From Dichetophora obliterata (Eukaryota > Arthropoda > Insecta > Diptera > Sciomyzidae): a DNA stretch of 64,000 nt. The position numbers were made by a program, and so were the translations under genes. The stretch covers positions 100,187,115-100,251,114 of the forward strand of contig OY986435.1 in assembly GCA_963920525.1 (NCBI GenBank), given 5' to 3'. The notes under the pieces were generated by a model. It did not search any database and had not been told where the DNA came from. It saw nothing but the letters and a program-made list of their open reading frames with translations. This document shows, one piece after another, positions 47,282-56,816 of this stretch (position 1 is the first letter of the stretch; every line of letters starts with the position of its first letter).

Positions 47282-47554
47282 TATAAGAACGTCCTTTTAA
47301 TTGTATGAAAAATCCAAAAAGCTACATTTATTTCGGGATCTAGCAAAAATGTCATTCCAATCAAACTGACGTTTCCATTCGATTAGCTTGTATCGTTGTT
47401 ACAAAAGTAAACTAGCGAATCTGAAAATTTAATTTTTCATTTCCAATAAAAATTTTATGGAAATGAAAATTTTCCGATTCGTCAGTCTACTTTTGCAACG
47501 ACGATATGTACTCACATTTTGGAGTACGAGAGCTTCTAATATTGTTAACAGTGC
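47282..47554. mobile_element. Hairpin MITE between two mariner copies
   Basis: 47391-47445 and 47452-47506 are inverted copies: TATCGTTGTTACAAAAGTA against TATCGTCGTTGCAAAAGTA, then GCGAATCTGAAAATTT against ACGAATCGGAAAATTT, and CATTTCCAT at the core. The whole hairpin (about 116 bp) has a very short loop. The remainder of the interval is spacer. Confidence 0.7.
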
Positions 47555-47975
47555 TACACGAAGCTACACTCGATGTTTTGCGCCCTGTTTTTGAAGATCG
47601 CATTATCAGCCGCAGAGCTGATATCGTTTGGCCACCTCGGAGCTGCGATTTGACACCGTTGGACTATTATTTGTGGGGTGCCCTCAAAAATAAGTCTTAC
47701 GCCGACAAGCCAGAGACAATTGACGCTTTAAAGGACAATATTCGTGAGGCCATTGGTGAAATACAGCTGCACACAATCGATAATGTGCTTAAAAATTGGA
47801 CCGATCGTGTAGGCTACTGCATGGCCAGCCGAGGCAGCCATTTGAATGAAATTATTTTTCATTATTAACCGGAAGGATTTTACTTTCAAATAAAAAAAGA
47901 AATTTGAGAAAATATCAAGTAGTTTTTTTTATAGAATTTTCAAAAAAAAAAAAAAAAGTTATTTGGCGGACCCTG
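47555..47975 (+). mobile_element. Mariner-like element, copy 2, 5'-truncated
   Basis: It begins in mid-gene (CGAAGCTACACTCGATG) and continues to the right TIR GGCGGACCCTG, followed by TA at 47976-47977. It encodes LDVLRPVFEDRII then WPPRSCDLTPLDYYLWG and the C-terminus to 47868, in one frame. This copy keeps the third Asp motif lost from copy 1; combined spacing from copy 1's second Asp is 41. It is nearly identical to copy 1 where they overlap, including the untranslated 3' end, so the two are recent relatives. Confidence 0.88.
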
Positions 47976-47977
47976 TA

Positions 47978-48465
47978 TATTTTTTTTAAGATATAAAATT
48001 TTTTACAAATGATAACACCAATTTTTCTGGTTTTTAACATTAATCACTTTTGACTTTAAAAATGTAGTAGTTAACGTAAAAATTTCTTGACACACTATAA
48101 AAACAATTTAAGCAACAAACAAAAAACTAAACACTTAGCTTATCTTGAGATATGATCAATTCTGCAGAAGCATTTTCATCGGTAAAAGAATACCCAACCG
48201 TGGTTAATGGGTTACAAATTTAGCTACTACTGGTACCTTTTTTCTTAGAATGTTATTTATAAATTGATATATTAAGTCTGGATCCCAACACCTTGTTAAG
48301 GTTGTGTATATTTACATATTTATTGTAGCAAAATAAAAAAATAAAATTGTAAGACTTTTTTGATGTAAACCAGTCAATATGAAAAACCCGGAATATATTT
48401 TAACATGTTGGTCCCATGTGCATGAACGTATGTTTGTTTGTGTGTTCAAAACAAAATTTGATACT
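47978..48465. other. AT-rich spacer, no gene seen
   Basis: Nothing supported, except the 48181-48215 phrase that resembles 45950-45985. Confidence 0.4.
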
Positions 48466-48635
48466 CAAAAAAAATTTTTTTTTAATGAAATTGTCACCAC
48501 CTGAAAAGCAGGTGACAATTCTTACCAAAATTTATTATTTTTGAGCTTCAAATTTTGTTTTGAAATGAAAAAATTACAACAAATACATAGAAATATTAAA
48601 AATACTAATTAACTATTGTTATTTTACCAGAATAG
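48466..48635. repeat. Repeat with internal hairpin, inverted copy of 55165-55340
   Basis: The sequence is the reverse complement of 55165-55340 at moderate divergence (shared TTATTATTTTTGAGCTTCAA, AATGAAATTGTCAC, AATTACAACAAA.ACATAGAAAT). The core CACCTGAAAAGCAGGTG forms a 6-bp stem with a 5-base loop; the other copy has CACCTGCTTTTTAGATAGTG there, with the stem degraded. No coding capacity. Confidence 0.65.
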
Positions 48636-48960
48636 GGCTGGCAATAGGGAAACGAATTCGAATCGAATCCGCATTCTCGGACATTTTAATCGTTAACGAT
48701 TATTGTTTTCGAATACGCGAACAGGACAAAATTACCACTCGTTAACGAGTCCGAGAATACGATTCGTTAACGAGTCCGATAAAACGATTCGTTAACGAGT
48801 CTGAGAAAACGAGTCGTTAACGAGTCTGAGAAAACGATTGGTTAACCAGTCCGAGAATACAATTCGTTAACGACTCCGAGAATACAATTCGTTAACGAGT
48901 AAGAAAATGCGATTCGCTAACTAGTCCGAAAATACGATTCGAGAACTATTCGTTAATTAA
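48636..48960. repeat. 25-bp palindromic tandem array
   Basis: Eight units of exactly 25 bp (48739-48938) contain TCGTTAACGA, then GTCCGAGAATACGAT or a variant. Unit 5 has TGGTTAACCA, in which both arms of the palindrome changed together. Before the array the sequence reads AATAGGGCTGGCAA, a hAT-like end, then TTCGAATCGAATCCG and ATCGTTAACGAT. This may be the inside of a MITE whose right end is lost. Confidence 0.8.
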
Positions 48961-48989
48961 AAATATCGAAGCCACATCGAACTGCCTAA

Positions 48990-49790
48990 AATCTATATAC
49001 ATAAAACAAAGTCGGGTTTGTTACACCATTTATAACTCAAGAACGGCTGGACCGATTTTAATGATCTTTTATATATTGGATTTGTGTTCGTCCAATACGT
49101 CCAATACGTTCGGAAAAACTCAGGGGGCGTGGCACCTCCCATACCTATAAAATCTTCTATATCGAATAGCTTTAGAATTATAGGTCGCACAGCAACGGAA
49201 TTCGGTATTCGACCCTAATTTTTACTTGCCGTGCTACTTGTAAAATTTTATGGGCGCTGGACGTAGGGCGTGGCACTTTTTAAACAGCCCAAATTTTCAG
49301 TATAACTTTCAAGCCATAAGCCATAAGTCTTTCGACAGGCAAAATTGAGCAAGTATAGGCCAAAGGGGTGTGGCACCGTATAATAATGAAATTCAGTATG
49401 GAGTTGCCACTTGGTGATATCCTTCTACTGAAAAACTGGGATGGGCTTTGGAAAAGGGGGTGTGGCTCCACCCATAAAAGCCAAATTTTTGATATCGAAT
49501 AGCTTTGGAAATAAATGTCATGGCCCATACACTTTAAATTTTTGATATCAGATAGCTTTGGAACTAAATTCGTATAACAACGAAATTCAGTATGGAATTA
49601 CTGTTGGGTGATATCCTTCTACTTGAAAACTGAGACGGTCATTGAAAAAAGGGGTGTGGCTCCGCCCATACAAGTCAAATGTTTGATATCGAATAGCTTT
49701 GGAAATTAATATCATATAACAATGAAATTCAGTATGGAGTTACTTATTGGTCAGGTATTTCTACTGGAAAACTGGAAACAATCTAAATTC
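48990..49790. repeat. Degenerate ~160-200-bp repeats with GGGTGTGGC cores
   Basis: Three or four units share TGATATCGAATAGCTTTGGAA, ACGAAATTCAGTATGGA, TGATATCCTTCTACT and GGGGTGTGGCTCC.CCCATA in order. Similar text (GGGCGTAG, CCACGCCC) reappears at 54.7-55.2, 59.3-60.8 and 63.0-63.5 kb. This kind of repeat is common in fly noncoding DNA; I do not know its origin. Confidence 0.6.
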
Positions 49791-49982
49791 AATTCATTAA
49801 TAATCAAAATCAAATCTTCTAAACGATTAAAAGTTTCTTCATTTTTAATTTTAAAACAGTAACTTTTGCAACTGAAAGAGATTTTTATTTTCATTACTTT
49901 TTGGTAAAGTTGGTTTTGTTGCATTTTCCCTAAAATAACAAAAAAATAAAAATAAAAAAAAAAATTAAAAAAAATCATTTGT

Positions 49983-50058
49983 TCCGCTCATTGTGGGAAT
50001 CGATCCCACTACCTCATGGCTTCAAAACTGATGGTTGAGTCGACTGAGCTATCGAAAG
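49983..50058 (-). repeat. tRNA-like sequence, probable SINE head or tRNA relic
   Basis: On the minus strand: A-box-like TAGCTCAGTCGA, then a perfect T-arm GTGGGATCGATTCCCAC with B-box GGATCGATTCC. The acceptor ends and anticodon arm do not pair well enough for a working tRNA. An A/T-rich tract follows at 49930-49980. Confidence 0.5.
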
Positions 50059-50140
50059 TACATTTATTCAAGTTGAAATGTACTAAATATACTAATAGAA
50101 TTTGCTATAAAATAAAATGACAACAGTGAAATGACAATGG

Positions 50141-50286
50141 CTGCATTCTATCCGAAAAAGCGCTCGGGTAGCGAAGTAGCATTAAATATTTTCGCTATAT
50201 TAATTGTGACAGCTCAAGGAACATGTTCTGTGAGTACATACCATTCAGCCCGAAAGTTGTGGAACAGTTCCTTCCGCTGAATGCAG
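50141..50286. mobile_element. Short TIR element, CTGCATTC ends
   Basis: CTGCATTC at the left and GAATGCAG at the right (to 50286) are inverses; the text CAATG occurs just outside both ends. CATTCAGC and TCCGCTGAATGC resemble the MITE at 21120. Weakly supported. Confidence 0.45.
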
Positions 50287-50920
50287 GCAATGACAGCAGT
50301 GTACTATATTTTTCTTAGACAAAAACCAATCGTGTCTGCTTATCTTATAATGACAAAAAACCATTATGCATATTTCTATACGCTTTACGTCAAAAGCTTA
50401 TTTTTTTCTGACTAAAAATCGTTATCTTCTGAACGAATAAAACCTAAACATCAAAATTTTACGTTTTTTCCCCCGAGTAACAACGGATATATCAGTTTGT
50501 ATAAGATATTTGCAAACAACTTTTTTAAGGTCTTAAACAACTTCTTATGAGAATTATGATTTTTATACTGGCGAAAAACTGCAAACATTACTACTAACAT
50601 CCTCGTCCTCGCATAAGGCCACACTTCAAACGCAAACTGTAACGGTACGTTTTACGCTGGGGTATCACTCGCCGGACCAGCAGTCCTGTCACAAAACAAT
50701 TTCTATTTTGGGACCCAGAAATAAAGAAGCTGAAGCGGTTTTATTTTAAATTCAAGAACTCTTGTTTATTAAATTTAGCTTCAGTGCTTTTATCTTAGAA
50801 CTATCTTTAATAAATGTAAAACGTATAGGATGGCGCTTCCTGCGCGGTAAATAAGGAAATAAAATAATGAATTTAAGTTGTCGGTGATGGCTTACTTACG
50901 TGCTCTCAGCACGTCTTCGT

Positions 50921-51720
50921 TATAGCTGGGTTGCGTGCTCTCAGCACGTCTTCAATGTCGTGTGCGGCGTAGGCACGTTTTGGCCGTAGCTGGGACTACG
51001 TACTCTGTAATACGTCTCGTCGTCCTTGGGCGCTCTCTGTAGCGCGTCTCCAATATCGCGTGTGGCGTAGCACGTCTCGATACAGCTGGGTTGCGTGCTC
51101 TCAGCACGTCTTCAATGTTGTGTGCGGCGTAGGCACTTTTTCGCCGTAGCTGGGACTACGTACTCTGTAGTACGTCTTGTTGTCCTTGGGCGCTCTCTGT
51201 AGCGCGTCTCCAATATCGCGTGTGGCGTAGCACGTCTCGATACAGCTGGGTTGCGTGCTCTCAGCACGTCTTCAATGTCGTGTGCGGCGTAGGCACGTTT
51301 TCGCCGTAGCTGGGACTACGTACTCTGTAGTACGTCTCGTTGTCCTTGGGCGCTCTCTGTAGCGCGTCTCCAATATCGCGTGTGGCGTAGCACGTCTCGA
51401 TACAGCTGGGTTGCGTGCTCTCAGCACGTCTTCAATGTCGTGTGCGGCGTAGGCACGTTTTCGCCGTAGCTGGGACTACGTACTCTGTAGTACGTCTCGT
51501 TGTCCTTGGGCGCTCTCTGTAGCGCGTCTCCAATATCGCGTGTGGCGTAGCACGTCTCGATACAGCTGGGTTGCGTGCTCTCAGCACGTCTTCAATGTCG
51601 TGTGCGGCGTAGGCACGTTTTCGCCGTAGCTGGGACTACGTACTCTGTAGTACGTCTCGTTGTCCTTGGGCGCTCTCTGTAGCGCGTCTCCAATATCGCG
51701 TGTGGCGTAGCACGTCTCGA
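50921..51720. repeat. 160-bp tandem repeat, five units, hairpin-rich
   Basis: Units begin at 50921, 51081, 51241, 51401 and 51561, exactly 160 bp apart, nearly identical. Each unit contains CGTGCT-CTC-AGCACG, ACGTACT-CTGT-AGTACGT and GCGCT-CTCTGT-AGCGC, three stems of different sequence around a CTCT..AG loop, plus CGTG-TGGCGTAG-CACG; most are followed by CGTCTC or CGTCTT. Confidence 0.95.
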
Positions 51721-51825
51721 TACAGCTAGGTTGCACCCTTGTGCGTTGTACACTCTAGCACACCTGAGTCGTGTGCTCTCTAGCCCGTCTTGGATGCCTT
51801 CGCGTTGACCAAGTGCGTTGATTTC

Positions 51826-52386
51826 GACGCACGTGTCGACCTCTGTCTTAGAGCGAATATGTTGCTTCCTTAGGCGTTGAATATTCTGCGCTTTGTAGTC
51901 TGAGTGCGTTGGGTACGACGCACGTGTCGAACTCAGTCTTCTGGGCAACTATACTGTTTTGCCGGACGCTGGGTACTCCGTAGTCTTGCTGGTCTGAGTG
52001 CGTCGGGTATGACGCACGTGTCAAACTCAGTATTCTGGGCAAATCTGTAGTTCTGCCGGACGCTGGGTACTCCGTAGTCTTGCTGGTCTGAGTGCGTTGG
52101 TTATGACGCACGTGTCAAACTCAGTATTCTGGGCAAATCTGTAGTTTTGCCAAACGCTGGATATTCTGTAGTCTCGCTGGTCTGAGTGCGTTGGTTATGA
52201 CGCACATGTCAAACTCAGTTTTCTGGGCAAATCTGTGGTTTTTGCCGGGTGCTGGGTACTCTGCGTTGTGTTGAGCTGAGTGCGTTGGGTATGACGCACG
52301 TGTCAAACTCAGTCTTCTGGGCAAATCTGCAGTTTTGCCGGACGCTGTGTACTCTGCAGCCTGGTCGGCTTGAGCCCATGGACGCT
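51826..52386. repeat. 94-bp tandem repeat, about six units
   Basis: GACGCAC recurs at 51826, 51917, 52011, 52105, 52199 and 52293; the last four steps are exactly 94 bp and the first is 91. Each unit holds GTGCGT-(8 nt)-ACGCAC inside an outer CTGAG...CTCAG pairing, followed by TTCTGGGCAA and TGCCGGACGCTGGGTACTC. Units are more diverged than those of the 160-bp array. Confidence 0.93.
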
Positions 52387-53302
52387 GACCGTGGTAGCTG
52401 TACACTTCGACTCCAGGATGGACACTCTAGGGTTACTAAAATGCCCACGCCTGTACGGTAGTGTTGTCACAACAAAGAGTCGTTATACTCGGCGGCAGGG
52501 AAGGTCCAGGCCAAACCATGCGTTATCCCTGTGACCAGTGGCACTATCCAAGTTGTGACAAACGAAGCGTACGTCTGGGTAGTAAGCTAAACCGATCAGT
52601 TTCGCTGGCTGGGGCTCCTCGGTGCCGTCTTGATACTGCCGAAGTGAGACTGTGTTGGATGCTCTCGATGTTCGTAGTCGTTGGCTCTTGGGGCGTTTGA
52701 CGCTAGACGTTACGTTGTCCTTATAGCGTTGAGTTCGTCGGCGCTCACTGGGCCGCAAATGTAACCTTGCGCTGACGATCTTACCCACTGTCCTCGTACT
52801 GTCTGGAACTCGTTATGCCGGAGCAACTCGTCAAGTACTCGAGCGTGTGGTCATAAATGCCTTGACTATTAGCAAATCTCTTTAGTTGTACTCTTCTCTA
52901 ATAATCAAGGTCCAGGCCAAACCATGCGTTATGAATATTAGATACTTTCCAACACAGAGGACCACGTACTTACAGTTGTCGGGCTTGCAGCAAACAGACC
53001 GATTTTCTGTTCTGCACTCCCTTTTATGCTTTGCCATTCTCAAAGCTTTTCGTCGTAAAAGCTCTTCGCGGCCATTTTAAAGCTTTATTATCGCTCGTTA
53101 AGATGGCTGCATTGCATGCTTGATGTCTCCTGCTTGAGCTTGATGGGTTTGAGGGTGTCGTTACACCTTACTAGTTGACCTCGCACACGCTTGGCGAGCA
53201 TGTTTGACGGTTGCTCCTATGGTGTGCTCTATGGTTATTGGTGGCTAGTTGTGGCTATTTGTGATGGCCATAATTTCTCAAAAATTATGGTCGTTACAAA
53301 AC

Positions 53303-54740
53303 ACATTTTACCAAGGATTTTTATCAGATTGTTTTTATTTTGGTTTTATTTAATGATTTTTAAGAAGTAAGTGAAAATCTTTACAAACTCAAAGTCTTAT
53401 TTAAACAAAATAACAATAATTGCTACATTTACACGCTTCTTAATTTCTCAGAAAAAGAAACCAAAATATTTATAAGAGATACAAACAAACAAGAGCTGGA
53501 ATGCTGTAGATGGGATTTTTTATGAATGGAACAAATATGCAACAATTTTTATTATGCTTGAATGGTAGAATGCATGAGAATGCGTGGGCAATTACCATGT
53601 GTTTCTGGGTGGGGATAAGTATCTGAGTGTGTGTGTGTGAGCTGGGTGTGGATTGGTGTAAGTGCGCAATGTGCGATTACAATTTATGAGAATTCACCTT
53701 CCTAGTTTGGTTTTACATGATTTTCTGCTTTTTTTTTCTTGTTTTTGCATGGTAGCTTTTGGTTGTATTCGCTTAAGATTTGTTTCAATTTCATAGCATT
53801 TACTTGGCGCTATTGTTACAAAAGCTAGAAACCGGATATCGTTTCTCCCTCATTGTATGGAGCTTACCATAAGCTGCATAAGTGGTGGCACAAATGGCAG
53901 AAATTGTTGATATTTTTCTTAACGTTGTTGTAGAAGTATTAAAGAAGAAGTAAGAATGCGAAAAAATAGTAAAAAAGAGAAATAACCATGTGTTTCCTAG
54001 CATAAAAAAAATAACTCCATAAATGTTTGTGTCACTTGTCGATGTATGTGAGCTTTGTTGAATCTTGACATTTCTTACTTGGTTTTAGCATAATTATTTG
54101 AATTTGGTATTTTATTGGGTTTTTGTTACGTGAGCGATATTTTAACAACAAAAACAATTCATAACCGATTTAAAAATAATCGAAAGAATTTAAGCCAAAA
54201 TAAATAATCAAGATGTTGAGCAGAGGATACATGAAGTTCAGCCTTCAGAGCAAGACATTGTAAGGAACTGAGAAAGGCATAAAAGGGTATGTTAATGGTT
54301 TATTTATATTTCCATTGTTTGCGAAACCCTTACAGACTTTATAGCAATTCAAATTTTGAAAATAAAATTAATTCTTTAACAATTAAGATTTATAATTTAC
54401 AATTTTAAAAAATTCAACAAGTTCGAACATATTAATAAAAATAAACAAACATTAAATATTAAAAGCAAATATCAGACAATAAGGATAGTGCAAGGTTTTG
54501 GCTCAAGTATAACTTAAGATAAGGGCAAGAGGCGGACGACTCTTCACATGATAACGTATCTGGCTGCATCAACATGTAGAAGCCAGCATTACCCACGTCG
54601 AAATTGTTTTAAAACGACTCAAATCTCAAAATGATGCTCCCTGGGCAACGGCAAACTAGCAATCGTCAGTTAAAAGGCGAATTTGTGACGTCGCACAGTG
54701 AGGTCTAGAAGACGGAAGGAATTTTTTACTTTTTTTTAAT
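53303..54740. other. Mostly single-copy noncoding DNA
   Basis: A short TG run lies at about 53620-53640. At 54560-54690 the text GCCAGCAT, CGACTCAAA, CCCTGGGCAACG and CAATCGTCAGTT parallels the leader of the RTE-like element (9107-9185), suggesting a 5'-end fragment or a related element. No gene is supported. Confidence 0.45.
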
Positions 54741-55165
54741 TGAATGGGTCCAAATAGAAAAAAACTGTCTCTCCGTCTTTCTGTCGACACGATTGCAGCC
54801 GTAATTTTAAAGCTATCGTAATGAAATTTGGTATTTAAGCTTGTATTTAAAATATTAAGATCAAGATCGAAAATGATCCAAATTGGATCAAAACCACGCC
54901 TACCTCCCATACAAAAAGACTTTATCAAAACGGTAAAATCGCTTTAAATTCCACAAAAATATTAAAACTTAATATATGGACTTGAAATTATGTATATGAG
55001 CTTTGATATTTAATATCCGCTTTTAGTATGAAATTCAATCAAATCGGATGAAAACCACGCCTACCTCCCATACAAAGTGACTTTATCAAAACTGTAAAAT
55101 CTCTTAAAATTCCACAAAAATTGATAAATAAACTAGAAATTCTGCGCATAAGTTTTGATTTTTAC
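54741..55165. repeat. Degenerate ~160-bp tandem repeat with ACCACGCCTACCTCCCATA
   Basis: AAAACCACGCCTACCTCCCA occurs at about 54890 and 55051, each followed by TACAAA..GACTTTATCAAAAC.GTAAAATC and TTCCACAAAAAT. This is a tandem pair and the start of a third, preceded by GTCTCTCCGTCTTTCTGTCG. Confidence 0.75.
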
Positions 55166-55340
55166 AGCCCTATTCTGGCAATGTGACAATTGTTACCCAG
55201 TATTTTTAAAATTTCTATGTTTTTGTTGTAATTTTTTGATTTCAAAACAAAACTTGAAGCTCAAAAATAATAAATTTTGATAAAAATTATCACCTGCTTT
55301 TTAGATAGTGACAATTTCATTAAAAAACTTTGTTTTTAGC
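55165..55340. repeat. Inverted copy of the 48466-48635 repeat
   Basis: Starts near GCCCTATTCTGG and ends near the CTTTGTTTTTAGCAGATG phrase. Orientation is opposite to the other copy. No coding capacity. Confidence 0.6.
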
Positions 55341-56251
55341 AGATGATATATACATATGTCAAATTTAATTTTTCAGTTAAGTAGCATTTAAGACATATTT
55401 AGGCAATTCACAAGGCCTATCTTGTGTCGTATATCAAAGTTCTACAAAATACGACACATGTGAGCATTCCTTAATCGTTGTATCGTTGTATGTCATACTT
55501 CTACCACATTAATAAAGAAATATTTTTTAAATTAGCATTTTTCCAACTTAATTTACATAAATATCGTGGTTTGCCGGCGTTTAAAAACTTCAACATAAAT
55601 TATAAAGAAAAAGTAAGCCAACACAGTTGATAGATAGCACTCTCAATAAACATAGCTCGCACGGTTGTATTATTGTCCTATTTCAATTTTGCATTTTGCA
55701 AACAACAACACAGATGCAACTGTCGTAAAAAAAGGACACCTTTTAATTTGCCTAATAAAATATTTAAAAAAAATCGTATTCTATAATTATACGCAAGATT
55801 CATTAAAAAATTAGATAAATTTTGGACGCAAATTCTATCTCCTCTTTATTTTTGCAAAAAAATTTTCTTAGTTTTTTATAACGGTTCCCAAAATAGTTTA
55901 GCTGTAACGACAGCAGCCAGTGAGGTAAAAAATTTTGCCAAAACTTCCAAAAATCATGTTTTTCGTAAATATGTTGGGTGGTAGAATAGTTGTAAATAAA
56001 AAATAAACTAACAGATATTAAAGGCCAGAAAAGGCTCTTTAAATCTGGTTAAAAAAATTTCAAAGTTTTGCAATAGCATTAAAGGTTAAAAGGGTTGCCA
56101 CCTTATTTTTTATTTGTACGAATTCGGTGCTTGCACTAGTTATACACTAGGTATAAATGGGTGGGTCGCTGAATCCGAATCCGTTGTAAGAATTTTAAAA
56201 TTATGTAATTTTTGTATAATGGGGTTGCCATCTAATAATATGTATTTTTTT
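55341..56251. other. AT-rich spacer, no gene seen
   Basis: No feature could be supported in this stretch. Confidence 0.4.
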
Positions 56252-56336
56252 GAGTTTTAAACATCATTTAACAGTGTTAGATTTCGAATATGAGAATCAG
56301 CGACCCCCTAACACTGTTAAATTATGTTTAAAACTC
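56252..56336. repeat. Near-perfect 29-bp hairpin
   Basis: 56252-56280 and 56308-56336 are inverted copies with a single mismatch (the arms contain TTTAACAGTGTTAG), separated by 27 bases. TCAGCGACCCCC lies in the loop, and GGGTCGCTGA occurs ~120 bp upstream (about 56164). Possibly the core of a small foldback element. Confidence 0.85.
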
Positions 56337-56816
56337 TTTTGAGAGTATTCGTTTGAGAGTATTCCATGATCACAAGCGCCACATTCCATTCAATTCTAAG
56401 CGCTTTGTTTGCACTCTCACCTCTATAGATTTAATTAAAAAAATATCTAATAGTTCGAACCGTTGAAATTCTAACAGAACTATTAATTTCTAACTATTCT
56501 TTGTATGATTGAAAATGTTAATATTATAATAAGAATACATTTAACTACAGCAAATAAGAGCTGCAATTTCTGGTCATATGTACAATGTAATAAATTTATT
56601 TATGACGTTATGTAAATATCTGTAAAAATTATGGTTTTATTTATATTCTTACAATATTATAAGTTTTCTGGGGGTTTAGTTGTCGATAATGGATAGTACC
56701 AGAAAACTGGCAACTCTGTACGGAGTGCACAAAATTGAAAAAAATCGACAAAAACGTTGAACATAGATTTTTTATGAAAATTCATATCTCAAACACTTCT
56801 CAACCGAATCTTATGC

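Larger units (their letters stand above)
50638..53298. mobile_element. Putative solo LTR, 2,661 bp, with 4-bp TSD
   Basis: The element begins TGTAACGG and ends TCGTTACA (TG...CA with 7-bp inverted ends TGTAACG/CGTTACA). It is flanked by AAAC at 50634-50637 and again at 53299-53302. TG/CA ends and a 4-bp duplication fit a Ty3/gypsy-type LTR left alone after recombination. There is no gag-pol sequence on either side. It is far more GC-rich than its surroundings and contains two tandem arrays, plus a 26-bp direct repeat (52501-52526 and 52907-52932). Its great length for an LTR is unusual. The open frames on the minus strand between 51592 and 52448 are translations of repeat units in different frames, not genes. 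Transcription orientation is not established. Confidence 0.72.

Noticed and set aside
48739..48938. CRISPR-like array (25-bp repeats)
   Set aside because: Units abut without spacers and the sequence is eukaryotic; this is a tandem repeat.
49983..50058. Functional tRNA gene on the minus strand
   Set aside because: T-arm is perfect, but the anticodon arm and acceptor do not pair properly.
51592..52448. Minus-strand frames encoding repeated TRASYPTHS-like peptides
   Set aside because: They are translations of the 94-bp array, which is not a multiple of three, so the peptide moves between frames; no start or domain supports a gene.
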